Shown one piece after another: positions 16,740 through 26,900 of a DNA stretch of 64,000 nt. A program made the position numbers and the translations under genes. Below the pieces are notes generated by a model. That model saw only the letters and a list, made by a program, of their open reading frames with translations, did not search any database and was not told the origin of the DNA. This DNA comes from an uncultured Prevotellaceae bacterium (lineage in GTDB: Bacteria > Bacteroidota > Bacteroidia > Bacteroidales > Bacteroidaceae), in assembly GCA_902800185.1 (NCBI GenBank), contig CADCDK010000005.1:1-64000 (forward strand), in the 5' to 3' direction. Positions within the stretch are counted from its first letter, which is position 1. Every line of letters starts with the position of its first letter.

Positions 16740-18755
16740 TTAATTCTTTTTTATTTTGGTTGCTTGAATGAAATACAAGATCAGAAGGATGTAGGCGAGG
16801 AGCGAGAGGGCTTCTGACAGCGGGTTGGCGAGCCAAGCCTCGTCGATAGGGTTGAAACCACCGAAGCGGAGCAGGGCAGAGACAACACCCATGAGGGCAC
16901 CGCCGGCAATGAATCCACTGGCAATCAGCGTTCCTTTCTCACCACGTTCCTTGGCTTCATTCTCCAAATCTTCCTGAGCTCCCTGTTTCTTTGTCTTTAC
17001 CCTCGTTACATACCAGTTGATGGCACCGCCCACGAGCAATGGTATGTTGAGTTCCATGGGGATGAACATACCCAGGGCGAAGGCCAGTGCTGGAACCTTG
17101 CACCAAGTGAGTACAACGGCCAATGCTGCACCGATGGCATAAAGCAACCACGGAGCACCGACACCATTCATCAATGGGTCGATGACTGCAGCCATGGCAT
17201 TGGCTTGGGGAGCTGCCAACTGTCCGCTGGCGAAGCCATAGGTTTCATTGAGCAGCATCATCACACCGCCTACGGTAGCGGCAGAAACCAATACGCCGAG
17301 GAACTTCCATTGTTCCTGTTTGCGCGGGGTGGTTCCTAACCAATAGCCAATCTTCAGGTCGGTAATGAACGAGCCTGCCACGGAGAGTGCCGTGCAGACC
17401 ACGCCGCCCATGATGAGAGCCGCAATCATGCCGCTGGTGCCTTTCAGCCCGACACCCACCATCACGACCGATGCCAGAATCAGTGTCATCAGCGTCATGC
17501 CACTCACGGGGTTGGAACCCACGATGGCAATGGCATTGGCAGCCACAGTGGTGAACAGGAAGGCAATGACCGCCACGAGTATAATCGCCACGAGTGCAAA
17601 GAGCATATTGCCGTCCATCACGCCAAACCAGAAAAACAAGAAGGTGATGAGGATGGTCAGCACCGAGGCGATACCGATGAACTTAAAGGAAAGATCCTTG
17701 GCGGTGCGGGGTACGTTCTCCTCGTTGCGGGCTGTGCCCTTCATCTCCTGCGCAGCCAGTCCGACAGCACTTTTGATAATGCCCCACGACTTGATGATGC
17801 CAATGATGCCCGCCATGGCGATGCCACCGATGCCGATGGACTTGCCGTAGGCTTTGAAGATTTGTTCGGGCGACATCTCGCCAACGGTCAGCGTGATACT
17901 TGGATCCCATGTGTTCAAGACCTGATCACTGAAGAGCAGTGCCATGCCCGGTACGATAACCCACCACACGGCCAATGAGCCGAGGCAGATAATCAATGCG
18001 TAGCGGAAACCGATGATGTAGCCCAGTCCGAGCACTGCCGCACCCGTGTTTACCTTGAACACCAACTTGGCTTGGGCTGCCAGTTGCTGTCCGAGGCCGA
18101 CAACACGCGTGGTGAAGTTCTCGTTCCACCAGCCGAAGGTCGCCACGAAGAAGTCGTAGAGTCCACCCACTGCACCGGCAATGAGCAATGGCTTCGCCTG
18201 GTCGCCGCCTTTCTCGCCGCTCACCAGCACCTGTGTCGTTGCCGTGGCCTCGGGGAAAGGATACTTTCCGTGCATATCCTGTACGAAATACTTACGGAAG
18301 GGAATCAGGAACAGAATGCCGATGATGCCACCCAGTAGGGAGGAGATGAAGATGTTGATGAACGATGCCGACATCTCCGGGTATTTGGCTTGCAGAATGT
18401 AGATGGCAGGCAGTGTGAAGATGGCACCCGCCACAACAGAACCTGAACAGGCTCCGATGGACTGGATAATCACGTTCTCGCCCAGTGCCTTCGACCTCTT
18501 GGCGGCCGTTGACACACCTACTGCAATGATGGCAATGGGGATAGCGGCTTCAAAAACCTGTCCTACCTTGAGCCCTAAATAAGCGGCAGCAGCGGAGAAG
18601 AGCATCGCCATCAGCACGCCCCACGTCACCGACCATCCGTTCACCTCGGGATAGTTCTTGGCAGAATCCATCAACGGGCGATATGCTTCGCCTTCTTTCA
18701 ACTCTCTAAATGCATTTTCAGGCAGGCCGGCTGCCAGTTCTTCTTTTTCTTTCAT
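16740..18755 (-). CDS. OPT-family oligopeptide transporter
   Basis: A 671-residue polytopic inner-membrane protein with roughly 15 hydrophobic segments, matching the prokaryotic oligopeptide/siderophore transporter (OPT) family in length. Family-like features are VTWGVLMAMLFSAAAAYLGL near the N-terminus, the GKYPFPEATATTQVL block that marks this family, and the C-terminal GALMGVVSALLRFGG region. Such proteins are thought to import short peptides by proton symport; the substrate here cannot be read. It stands alone, with a strong terminator behind it, and its upstream spacer holds seven copies of a 9-base word. Confidence 0.93.
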   Translation of the reverse strand: MKEKEELAAGLPENAFRELKEGEAYRPLMDSAKNYPEVNGWSVTWGVLMAMLFSAAAAYLGLKVGQVFEAAIPIAIIAVGVSTAAKRSKALGENVIIQSIGACSGSVVAGAIFTLPAIYILQAKYPEMSASFINIFISSLLGGIIGILFLIPFRKYFVQDMHGKYPFPEATATTQVLVSGEKGGDQAKPLLIAGAVGGLYDFFVATFGWWNENFTTRVVGLGQQLAAQAKLVFKVNTGAAVLGLGYIIGFRYALIICLGSLAVWWVIVPGMALLFSDQVLNTWDPSITLTVGEMSPEQIFKAYGKSIGIGGIAMAGIIGIIKSWGIIKSAVGLAAQEMKGTARNEENVPRTAKDLSFKFIGIASVLTILITFLFFWFGVMDGNMLFALVAIILVAVIAFLFTTVAANAIAIVGSNPVSGMTLMTLILASVVMVGVGLKGTSGMIAALIMGGVVCTALSVAGSFITDLKIGYWLGTTPRKQEQWKFLGVLVSAATVGGVMMLLNETYGFASGQLAAPQANAMAAVIDPLMNGVGAPWLLYAIGAALAVVLTWCKVPALAFALGMFIPMELNIPLLVGGAINWYVTRVKTKKQGAQEDLENEAKERGEKGTLIASGFIAGGALMGVVSALLRFGGFNPIDEAWLANPLSEALSLLAYILLILYFIQATKIKKN

Positions 18756-18768
18756 TTTTTTTTATTTG

Positions 18769-18832
18769 GGTCTTATGGGTCCTATGAGTCCTATGGGCTT
18801 ATGAGTCTTATAAGCCCGATGGGATTTATGAG
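18769..18832. repeat. Seven tandem 9-base words upstream of the OPT gene
   Basis: GGTCTTATG, GGTCCTATG, AGTCCTATG, GGCTTATG, AGTCTTATA, AGCCCGATG and GGATTTATG follow each other without gaps (one unit is 8 long). They lie in the leader between the OPT start and the divergent M6 protease. Confidence 0.8.
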
Positions 18833-18895
18833 AATGCAAAGATAATGAAAAATACAAGGGGAGAAAAAGAAAAAGAGGTAAAAATACGTTTTTTA

Positions 18896-18927
18896 TTTGG
18901 CGCATCTAAAAATAATACCTAATTTTG
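18896..18927 (+). promoter_or_regulatory. Promoter of the M6 protease gene
   Basis: TTTG at 18896-18899 and TAATTTTG at 18920-18927 with a 20-base gap, matching the Bacteroidota consensus closely. The start codon follows 37 bases downstream. Confidence 0.75.
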
Positions 18928-18964
18928 CAGCCACTTGTAAAAAAATTGCATAAAGATTTTAAGA

Positions 18965-21166
18965 ATGAATATGAAAATGAAGAAATTTTATCTGATCATG
19001 TCACTGCTCATGGTAGCGACCATGATGTTTGCAGTTCCTGCCAAGCGTGGCCTGTGGAAGATGCTCCGCCTCAGTGACGGAACCGAAGTTAAAGCTCAAT
19101 TATCGGGTGATGAACGTGTGCATTTCTGGGTGTCAGAAAACGGACAGCGCTATGTTGAACAAGGCGAAGTATATGTGCCCGTAAGCGTAGAGGAGATTCA
19201 GGCTCGTGCCATGAAGAGCTCTAAGGCGCGCCGGAACATTTCCCATCGGCTCAAGTCGCCTTTCAAGGCAGAGATGGGTGACCGCACCCACTATTTGGGT
19301 GCTAAAAAAGGATTGGTTATTTTGGCTCAGTTCACGGATGTGAAGTTCAAAACAGCGAACAACCTTGCCAAATATAAGCGCATCATGAACGAGGCGGGTT
19401 ACAACGTGGGTAACTTCCGGGGTAGCGTCTCTGACTATTTCAAGGATCAGAGTGACGGACAGTTTGAACTCGATTTCGATGTGGTAGGTCCCTATACGTT
19501 GAGCAAATCGCAGAGCTACTATGGAACCAACTTGTCAAACGGCGATGACCAGCATCCGGAAGAGATGGTGAAAGAAGCCTGTGTGAAAGCTTCTGCCGAT
19601 GTGAACTTCGCTGACTATGACTGGGACGGCGATGGCGAGGTGGACCAGATTTTTGTGCTTTATGCTGGAGAAGGAGAGGCCGATGGCGGTCCTGCATCTT
19701 CCGTTTGGCCTCACATGTACTATCTTTCTGCTGCCGACTGTGATCTGACATATAACGGGGTTAGACTGAATACCTATGCTTGTAGCAACGAGATTAAGCC
19801 CGATGGAACTATCGAGGGTATTGGCTGTTTCTGTCATGAGTTCTCTCATTGTATGGGCTTCCCCGACTTCTATGACACCAGTTACTCTGGTTGGTTCGGC
19901 ATGAGTGACTTCGATCTGATGTGTGGTGGTAGCTATAACGGTTCCACATTCTGTCCTGCCGGCTACACCGCTCATGAGAAGATGATGTGTGGATGGCAGG
20001 AGCCTGTTGTCCTGTCAGACAAGGACACTGTCATCACGAACTTGAAGCCGATGAGTGAGCACGGTGAGACCTTCATCATCTATAACGATGCTCATCCCGA
20101 TGAATACTATATGATTGAGAACCGTCAGAAGAACGGTTGGGACACCAGCTATCCTGCCAAGGGACTGATGATTTCACATGTGGACTTCGATAAGAATATC
20201 TGGGAGTACAACTGTCCCAACACAAAGATTACGAGAAGTTCCGTAGAATATACCGAATATGGCTATCCGCTGAACGACCATCAACGCATGACCATCTTTC
20301 ATGCTGACAACGACGATGACTCCAGCTATTGGAGCTCATATTTAGGCGATTATACCAAGGAGACCCTTTCCACCGACCTATATCCCTACAGCAAGAAAGA
20401 CAGCTTGACGGCAACTTCTACACCTGCTGCCACCTTATATAATAAGAATAGTGAAGGGAAAAAGGTAATGAAGGGTGCCATCCTGAAAATCAAGCAAAAC
20501 AGCGATGGTACCATGGGCTTTACCTATCGTGCTGCAGGTAACGGTGGTGGTTCGGGCGATGATCCCGTGCAGCCTTCTGGCGACTATATCTTCTATGAGT
20601 CCTTCGACCAGTGTAAAGGTACGGGTGGTAACGACGATTTGTGGAGTGGTAATATTGCTAATAAGACTTTTAATCCTGATAACGATGGTTGGACGGCTAA
20701 CGGCGGCAAAGCAAATGGAGGCGATGCATGTGCCAAGTTCGGTACGAGCTCGGTTGTCGGTTCTGTCACAACACCTTCCTTTGTTGTCAATGGCGAGGCT
20801 ACCCTTACTTTCAAGGCTGGTGCGTGGGATAGCAGCAAAGATGGAACGGATTTGTCGCTCGAGTCAGACGAAGCAGATATCGAGCCTAATACCTTCACCA
20901 TTGAGAAAGGTGCTTGGACGAATTGCTCTGCAACCATTGAGGCCAATGGCTCTATGCAGATTACCTTCACTCCCAGCTTACGCTTCTTCCTTGATGAAGT
21001 GCTTGTCGTTGCCAAGCAGACTGACGGTATCAGCAATGTCTTCCGCCTGAACGAGCAGAAGTCTGACCGTCGCATCTTCGACCTCAGCGGTCGCTGCGTA
21101 GGCACAGACTTCAGTTCGCTTAACCATGGAATTTATATCATCAATGGTAGAAAGGTGAAGAAGTAA
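18965..21166 (+). CDS. Secreted M6-family metalloprotease (immune-inhibitor-A-like)
   Basis: A 733-residue exported zinc protease. A signal peptide (KKFYLIMSLLMVATMMFAVP) is followed by a propeptide region, then the catalytic domain: KGLVILAQFTDVKF, DWDGDGEVDQIFVLYAGEGE, and the zinc site CHEFSHCMGFPDFYD (HExxHxxGxxD, near residue 290) with FDLMCGGSYNG downstream. The C-terminal third (from about 535) looks like a beta-rich adhesin/jelly-roll module (FYESFDQCKGTGGNDD). The tail RRIFDLSGRCV with GIYIINGRKVKK resembles T9SS-type sorting tails. PorQ is encoded 11 kb away. The ATG at 18965 follows a consensus promoter. It converges on clpB with 4 bases between the stops. Confidence 0.92.
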   Translation: MNMKMKKFYLIMSLLMVATMMFAVPAKRGLWKMLRLSDGTEVKAQLSGDERVHFWVSENGQRYVEQGEVYVPVSVEEIQARAMKSSKARRNISHRLKSPFKAEMGDRTHYLGAKKGLVILAQFTDVKFKTANNLAKYKRIMNEAGYNVGNFRGSVSDYFKDQSDGQFELDFDVVGPYTLSKSQSYYGTNLSNGDDQHPEEMVKEACVKASADVNFADYDWDGDGEVDQIFVLYAGEGEADGGPASSVWPHMYYLSAADCDLTYNGVRLNTYACSNEIKPDGTIEGIGCFCHEFSHCMGFPDFYDTSYSGWFGMSDFDLMCGGSYNGSTFCPAGYTAHEKMMCGWQEPVVLSDKDTVITNLKPMSEHGETFIIYNDAHPDEYYMIENRQKNGWDTSYPAKGLMISHVDFDKNIWEYNCPNTKITRSSVEYTEYGYPLNDHQRMTIFHADNDDDSSYWSSYLGDYTKETLSTDLYPYSKKDSLTATSTPAATLYNKNSEGKKVMKGAILKIKQNSDGTMGFTYRAAGNGGGSGDDPVQPSGDYIFYESFDQCKGTGGNDDLWSGNIANKTFNPDNDGWTANGGKANGGDACAKFGTSSVVGSVTTPSFVVNGEATLTFKAGAWDSSKDGTDLSLESDEADIEPNTFTIEKGAWTNCSATIEANGSMQITFTPSLRFFLDEVLVVAKQTDGISNVFRLNEQKSDRRIFDLSGRCVGTDFSSLNHGIYIINGRKVKK

Positions 21167-21170
21167 AAAA

Positions 21171-23675
21171 TTAGTTTCTGAATACAAGCCCATCGCCAAA
21201 CTCATCAATGGTGATGGGCTTTTCTTTTTGTACCTCTCCTGCCAGCATCTTCTTCGATAGTTCGTTGAGTACGTGCGTCTGGATGGCCCGCTTCACGGGA
21301 CGAGCACCGAACTCGGGATCGTAGCCCACTTCGGCAAGATACTCGATGGCCTGCGGTGTCCAGTCGAGGGTGAAACCCTGTGGCTCCAGCATGCTCTTGA
21401 CTTTCCGCATCTGTAGGGTGACCACCTCCGCAATCTGCTCTTTGTTGAGTTGCTGGAAAGTGATGATGTCGTCGATACGGTTCAGAAACTCCGGTCGCAT
21501 CACCATCTTCAGCTGATCGCGTGTAGCATTGCTGGTCATGATGATGATGGTGTTCTTGAAGTTGGCGACCCGTCCCTTGTTGTCTGTCAGTCTGCCATCG
21601 TCAAGCACTTGCAGGAGGATGTTGAACACATCGGGATGAGCCTTCTCGATTTCGTCGAAGAGTACTACACTATAGGGTTTCCTGCGGACGGCCTCGGTGA
21701 GCTGTCCACCCTCATCGTAGCCCACATATCCCGGAGGGGCACCGATGAGTCTCGACACCGTATGCTTCTCCTGATACTCCGACATGTCGATACGTGTCAT
21801 CATCGTCTCGTCGTTGAAGAGGTACTCGGCAAGCGCCTTTGCCAATTCTGTCTTACCGACACCTGTCGTGCCAAGGAAGATGAACGAGGCGATAGGACGT
21901 TTCGGGTCTTGCAGACCGGCACGGCTGCGACGCACGGCATCAGAGACGGCACAGATAGCTTCCTCCTGTCCAATGACACGACGGTGCAGTTCCTCCTCCA
22001 AGTGCAGCAGCTTCTCTCGCTCGCTTTGTAGCATGCGGCTCACGGGAATGCCTGTCCAGCGGCTCACTACCTCAGCAATGTCATCGGCAGTGACCTCTTC
22101 GCGTACCATGCGGGTTGAGAGTTGGGCATTCAGCTCTGTTTGTATCTTTTCGATATCTTTCTCTAAAGCCTGCAGCTGTCCGTAGCGGATTTCTGCCACA
22201 CGTTGGTAATTGCCCTCGCGCTCTGCACGCTCCGCCTCATAGCGCAGTTGTTCCATCTGTTGCTTGTCTTGCTGGATGCGGTTCACCAGTTCGCGCTCGC
22301 TTTCCCACTTGGCACGCAACTGTGTCTCCTGTTCGCGTAGCTGGGCAATGTCCTTGTCCAACAGCGCAATTTTCTGAGTGTCGTTCTCGCGCTTGATGGC
22401 CTCGCGTTCAATCTCCAGTTGCTTGAGCTGACGACTGATATCGTCCAGCTCCTCTGGCACTGAATCGCGTTCCATGCGCAGCTTGGCGGCAGCCTCGTCC
22501 ATCAGGTCGATGGCCTTGTCGGGCAGGAAGCGGTCGCTGATGTAACGTTCCGACAGCTTCACGGCGGCGATGCAGGCATCGTCTTGTATGCGAACCTTGT
22601 GGTGGTTCTCGTAACGCTCTTTCAGTCCACGCAGGATGGAGATGGCGGAGAGCTCGTCGGGTTCATCGACCATCACTGTCTGGAAACGTCTTTCCAGAGC
22701 CTTGTCCTTCTCAAAGTATTTCTGGTACTCGTTCAGCGTGGTTGCACCGATGGCGCGCAGTTCTCCTCTTGCCAGAGCCGGCTTCAGGATGTTGGCGGCA
22801 TCCATGGCACCCTCACCGCCTCCTGCACCTACAAGTGTATGAATCTCGTCAATGAAGAGGATGATGTTTCCCTCGGCCTGAGTCACTTCCTTCACCACGC
22901 CTTTCAGTCGTTCCTCAAACTCGCCTTTGTATTTTGCACCTGCTACCAGGGCACCCATGTCGAGCGAGTAGAGGCGCTTGTCCTTGAGGTTCTCGGGAAC
23001 ATCGCCTCTGACAATTCGTTGTGCCAATCCCTCCACGATGGCGGTCTTACCCGTTCCCGGTTCGCCGATGAGAATCGGGTTGTTCTTTGTACGGCGCGAC
23101 AGGATTTGCAGCACGCGACGGATCTCGTCATCCCGTCCGATGACAGGGTCGAGCTTGCCGTTGCGGGCATCGTCCACGAGGTTCTTCGCGTATTTCGAGA
23201 GTGCTTGGAAATTTTCGTCACCACTCATTGACTGCACCTTCTGTCCCTGTCGCAGTTGTTGGATGGCCTTTTGCATGTCGGCTTCGGTGCAACCGGCATC
23301 CTTCAGGATGCGGCTTGCTGTGGAGTTGACGCTGAATAGTGCCAGCAGCAGCGGTTCGATACTGACGTATTCGTCACCCATCTTCTGGGCGGTATCGATG
23401 GCACGTTGCAGTACCTGTGATGTTGTATTCGAGAAGTAGGGCTCGCCACCGCTGACGCGCGGCAGGTGTTGCAGCTCCGACTGTACGAGTGTCTCAACCT
23501 GTTGTGTGTTAACGCCCAACTTCTGGAAGATGAAGTTGGTGACATCCTTGCCTTTCAGCAAGATACCTTGCAAGAGGTGTACCGGCTCAATGGTCTGTTG
23601 ACCGGCCTGCTGTGCGGTCTGTACGGCCGCCTGCACAGCCTCTTGCGCCTTGATGGTGAATTTGTCTAAAGTCAT
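21171..23675 (-). CDS. clpB: Protein disaggregase ClpB
   Basis: Hexameric AAA+ chaperone that with DnaK/DnaJ re-solubilises aggregated protein. The N-domain ([20 protein letters not shown]) is followed by AAA-1 with [18 protein letters not shown] and [16 protein letters not shown], the M-domain coiled coil (about 400-530), AAA-2 with [18 protein letters not shown] and [16 protein letters not shown], and the C-terminal [11 protein letters not shown]. The ATG at 23675 is preceded by GAAAGGAGAAAC; an upstream extension of 19 codons is rejected. At 834 residues it is shorter than typical ClpB (about 860): between TSN and RPEFLNRID only 10 residues remain where relatives such as E. coli ClpB have about 30. 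Confidence 0.97.
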   Translation of the reverse strand: MTLDKFTIKAQEAVQAAVQTAQQAGQQTIEPVHLLQGILLKGKDVTNFIFQKLGVNTQQVETLVQSELQHLPRVSGGEPYFSNTTSQVLQRAIDTAQKMGDEYVSIEPLLLALFSVNSTASRILKDAGCTEADMQKAIQQLRQGQKVQSMSGDENFQALSKYAKNLVDDARNGKLDPVIGRDDEIRRVLQILSRRTKNNPILIGEPGTGKTAIVEGLAQRIVRGDVPENLKDKRLYSLDMGALVAGAKYKGEFEERLKGVVKEVTQAEGNIILFIDEIHTLVGAGGGEGAMDAANILKPALARGELRAIGATTLNEYQKYFEKDKALERRFQTVMVDEPDELSAISILRGLKERYENHHKVRIQDDACIAAVKLSERYISDRFLPDKAIDLMDEAAAKLRMERDSVPEELDDISRQLKQLEIEREAIKRENDTQKIALLDKDIAQLREQETQLRAKWESERELVNRIQQDKQQMEQLRYEAERAEREGNYQRVAEIRYGQLQALEKDIEKIQTELNAQLSTRMVREEVTADDIAEVVSRWTGIPVSRMLQSEREKLLHLEEELHRRVIGQEEAICAVSDAVRRSRAGLQDPKRPIASFIFLGTTGVGKTELAKALAEYLFNDETMMTRIDMSEYQEKHTVSRLIGAPPGYVGYDEGGQLTEAVRRKPYSVVLFDEIEKAHPDVFNILLQVLDDGRLTDNKGRVANFKNTIIIMTSNATRDQLKMVMRPEFLNRIDDIITFQQLNKEQIAEVVTLQMRKVKSMLEPQGFTLDWTPQAIEYLAEVGYDPEFGARPVKRAIQTHVLNELSKKMLAGEVQKEKPITIDEFGDGLVFRN

Positions 23676-23855
23676 GATGTTTCTCCTTTCGTATATTATA
23701 TTATGAATTATTTTCAGGACGTTTTCCTTCATGGATGGCTGCTCAAATTCTGTTCCATTTGATTGAATTCTGCCAGTTTGTCTTGTGATTCTGTCGATTT
23801 GACATGAATAGAGTTGTCAAATAGGCTTTACAAGCGTTAATAAATTCTCAATCTT

Positions 23856-23886
23856 TTTGCCAATCGGCAGAAAAGTCTTATTTTTG
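23856..23886 (+). promoter_or_regulatory. Promoter of the alpha-2-macroglobulin gene
   Basis: TTTG at 23856-23859 and TATTTTTG at 23879-23886 with a 19-base gap. The longest frame's ATG (23889) is only 2 bases after the -7 box, so translation must start later, at 23916. Confidence 0.75.
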
Positions 23887-23915
23887 CAATGAATGTATCA
23901 AAAGCAAGACAGACG

Positions 23916-26900
23916 ATGAATAGAACGATTGTCATTCTGCTAATGTTTTTAGTGATTCCTATGAGAATAATGGCAGACAATTATACAGAGTTGTGGAAAC
24001 GGGTGGAGGCAGCCGCACAGAAGGATTTGCCCCAAACTCAAATCAAGCTGCTTGACAAGATTGCAGCCAAGGCGGAGCGTGAGCGCAGCTATGGTCAGCT
24101 CTTGAAGTCGCAGCTATGGCGGGCGAAGGTGCAGACGGAAGTCTCGCCCGACTCGTTACAGCCGGCAGTGGAACGCCTGTGTGCTGCCGAAGAAAGAGTG
24201 GGGGAGAAAGAGCCCGTTCTCGCTGCCGTTTACGAGAGTGTGCTGGGTCGCATCTACCGTGACAATAGTATGCTGGGTGAGAATCATGTAGCCCTGTCGA
24301 AGCAATACTATGCCCAGTCGTTGCGTCATCCCGAGCTGTTGGCGGCAGCCTCGTCACAAGGCTATGAACCATTGGTGGAGAAAGGCATTGACAGTCGTAT
24401 CTTCAACCACGATCTATTGCATGTCTTAGGCATTGAGGCACAGGACTACAAGACGCTCTATCAGTATTATGCAACCCATGGCAACCGACCCGCCGCCTGC
24501 ATCTGTGCGGCGAGGTGTCATTCCCATAGCCTTTTGACTACTGACTTGAACCTCGATTCGTTGATGGTCCTCTATGCCGACCTGTCCGAATGTGGCGAGC
24601 TGGCACTGGCGAAATACCACCAGCAGCGGGCGCAGAAGACCATGACTCCGCAGCAGCGTGTGGCTTGCATCGATGATATTCTGAGTCGCTGGGGAACGTG
24701 GAAGCCGTTGAATACATTGCGCAATGAGCGTGCGGGACTGGTTGCGCCCAAGTTCCATGTCACCGTGGAGCAGGGAATGGCACTGCCCCATGTCCCCATC
24801 AACATCAGTATCGACGAAGTGCGCAATGTAAGTCAGCTGTCGATAACCATTACGAAACTTAACATCACTGGGCGTGATAACTATGAGCCCGACAATGCTG
24901 ACGACCTGAAGAAGTTGAAATCCCTGGTACAGAAAACGTTCAAGCCCATCTCTGTCAGTCGGCATTACGAAGGCTATCAGCCTTGGGATTTCCTGAAAGA
25001 CTCCGTCAGCATCGAGGGACTTCCTGTCGGTACCTACCTCATGGAGGTGAAAGCCGACGCCGAGGGATTGTCTCCCGACTATGCCCTGCTCCATGTGAGC
25101 AATCTCTACGCCATGCATGAGACGTTGCCTGACAACCGTATGCGTGTGGTAGTGGTTGATGCCACGACGGGCGTTCCAGTACCAGAGGCTACGGTCCGCC
25201 TTTCCAGATATGCCCGCTATGGCGAGAAGGAGCAGGCTTACGTGAGTGTTACCGACCAGAAGGGTGAAATCAACTACACCTACGATAACCAACGCCCCGA
25301 CCGGATCTATGTCTGTAAAGACGAAGATACGGCTTATCCAGAGCATTATCTGAATGTCTATTTCAGCTATTACAACAACGAGAATATCCAAAAGCAGAGC
25401 AACCTCTATACCGACCGTGCCCTCTATCGTCCCGGACAGACTGTTCATGTCTCGGTGTTGGCATGGAAGGTGCAGGACAAGACACAGCATTCGGTGCTGG
25501 CCAATGAGGAGATAACACTGGCGTTACGCGATGCCAATCGAAAGATAGTGAACGAACAGAATGTTGTCACCGATGAGTTAGGTGTGGCATCTGCCGACTT
25601 CATCCTGCCTACGTCGGGACTTACGGGCAGGTTCTCTATCCGTTGCTCGCTCTCAGGAAATGCTGTCAGCTTCTCTGTTGAGGAATACAAGCGACCCACC
25701 TTTCAAGTGGAGTTCGACGAGGTTCACGAAGCTTATCATCCCGGTGACACCATCGAGGTACACGGCACAGCCCGTAGCTTCGCTGGCGTTTCCGTGCAGG
25801 ATGCTGCCGTCGCGGTACGGGTGACGCGCAGTCCCGCTTTCTGGTGGTATCATTCGAATGAGCAAACAGAGGAGATCATGGCCGATAGTATTCGTACTGA
25901 TGCCGACGGTCGCTTTTCCCTCCGTGTTCCGATGCTCGTACCTAACTCTGTTCTTGACTCTCGTCTCACATCTCTCAACTCCTATTATTATACGTTCCGC
26001 ATCGCCGCTGATGCTACCGATGCGGCTGGTGAGACCCGTCACGGTGAGATGACGTTGCCGTTGAGCAATCGCGCAACCTCGTTCTCGCTTTCCATGCCAA
26101 CCATGATACTTGCAGACAGTGCTGCCACTGTTACTTTCCAATACCTCAACAATGCAGGAAAACCTATAGAGGGAACAGTCAGCTACTATATTGACCAGGA
26201 GAAAAAGGCCCGCACGACCGTCGCCAACACTCCCGTGGAACTACCGCTCAGCAAACTGAAGTCGGGCGAACATACCCTGTTGGCTGTTTGTGGAACCGAC
26301 ACGTTGCGCCAACAGTTCACCGTGTTCAGCATGAGTGACAAGCATCCCGCCATGGAGACCCACGACTGGTTCTATGCTTCTGCCAAGGAGTTCCCGCGTG
26401 ATGGTGGCCCCATCTACATTCAGATGGGTTCATCGGACGACAACCAGCATATCGTCTATACCCTCATCGCAGGCGAAAAACTCTTGGAGAGTGGTACCAT
26501 CGACCAAAGCAACGCCGTCACGACACGCACCTTTACATATCAAGAGGAGTATGGCGACGGTGCGCTGTTCACTTGTGCATGGGTTCGCAATGGACAGCTC
26601 TACAAACACCAGACCGAGCTGCGCAAGCCCCTTCCCGACAAACGACTGCTCCTGAAATGGACGACCTTCCGTGACAGGCTTACCCCTGGACAACAAGAGG
26701 AATGGACACTCAGCGTGACACGTCCCGACGGAACACCTGCACGCGCTTCGCTCATGGCAACCCTCTTCGACCGTTCGCTCGACGAGATACTTCAGCATTC
26801 GTGGTCGTTCAGTCCCATGATGTGGCTCAACCTGCCCAGTACGACGTGGTATGGATGGTCCGCTGCTTCCCTCAGCTTCTTTGAAGAGAAATCTCGTCAC

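Noticed and set aside
23889-23915. Nine extra N-terminal codons for the alpha-2-macroglobulin gene
   Set aside because: The upstream ATG sits 2 bases after the -7 box, so it would not be transcribed; the later ATG starts a normal signal peptide.
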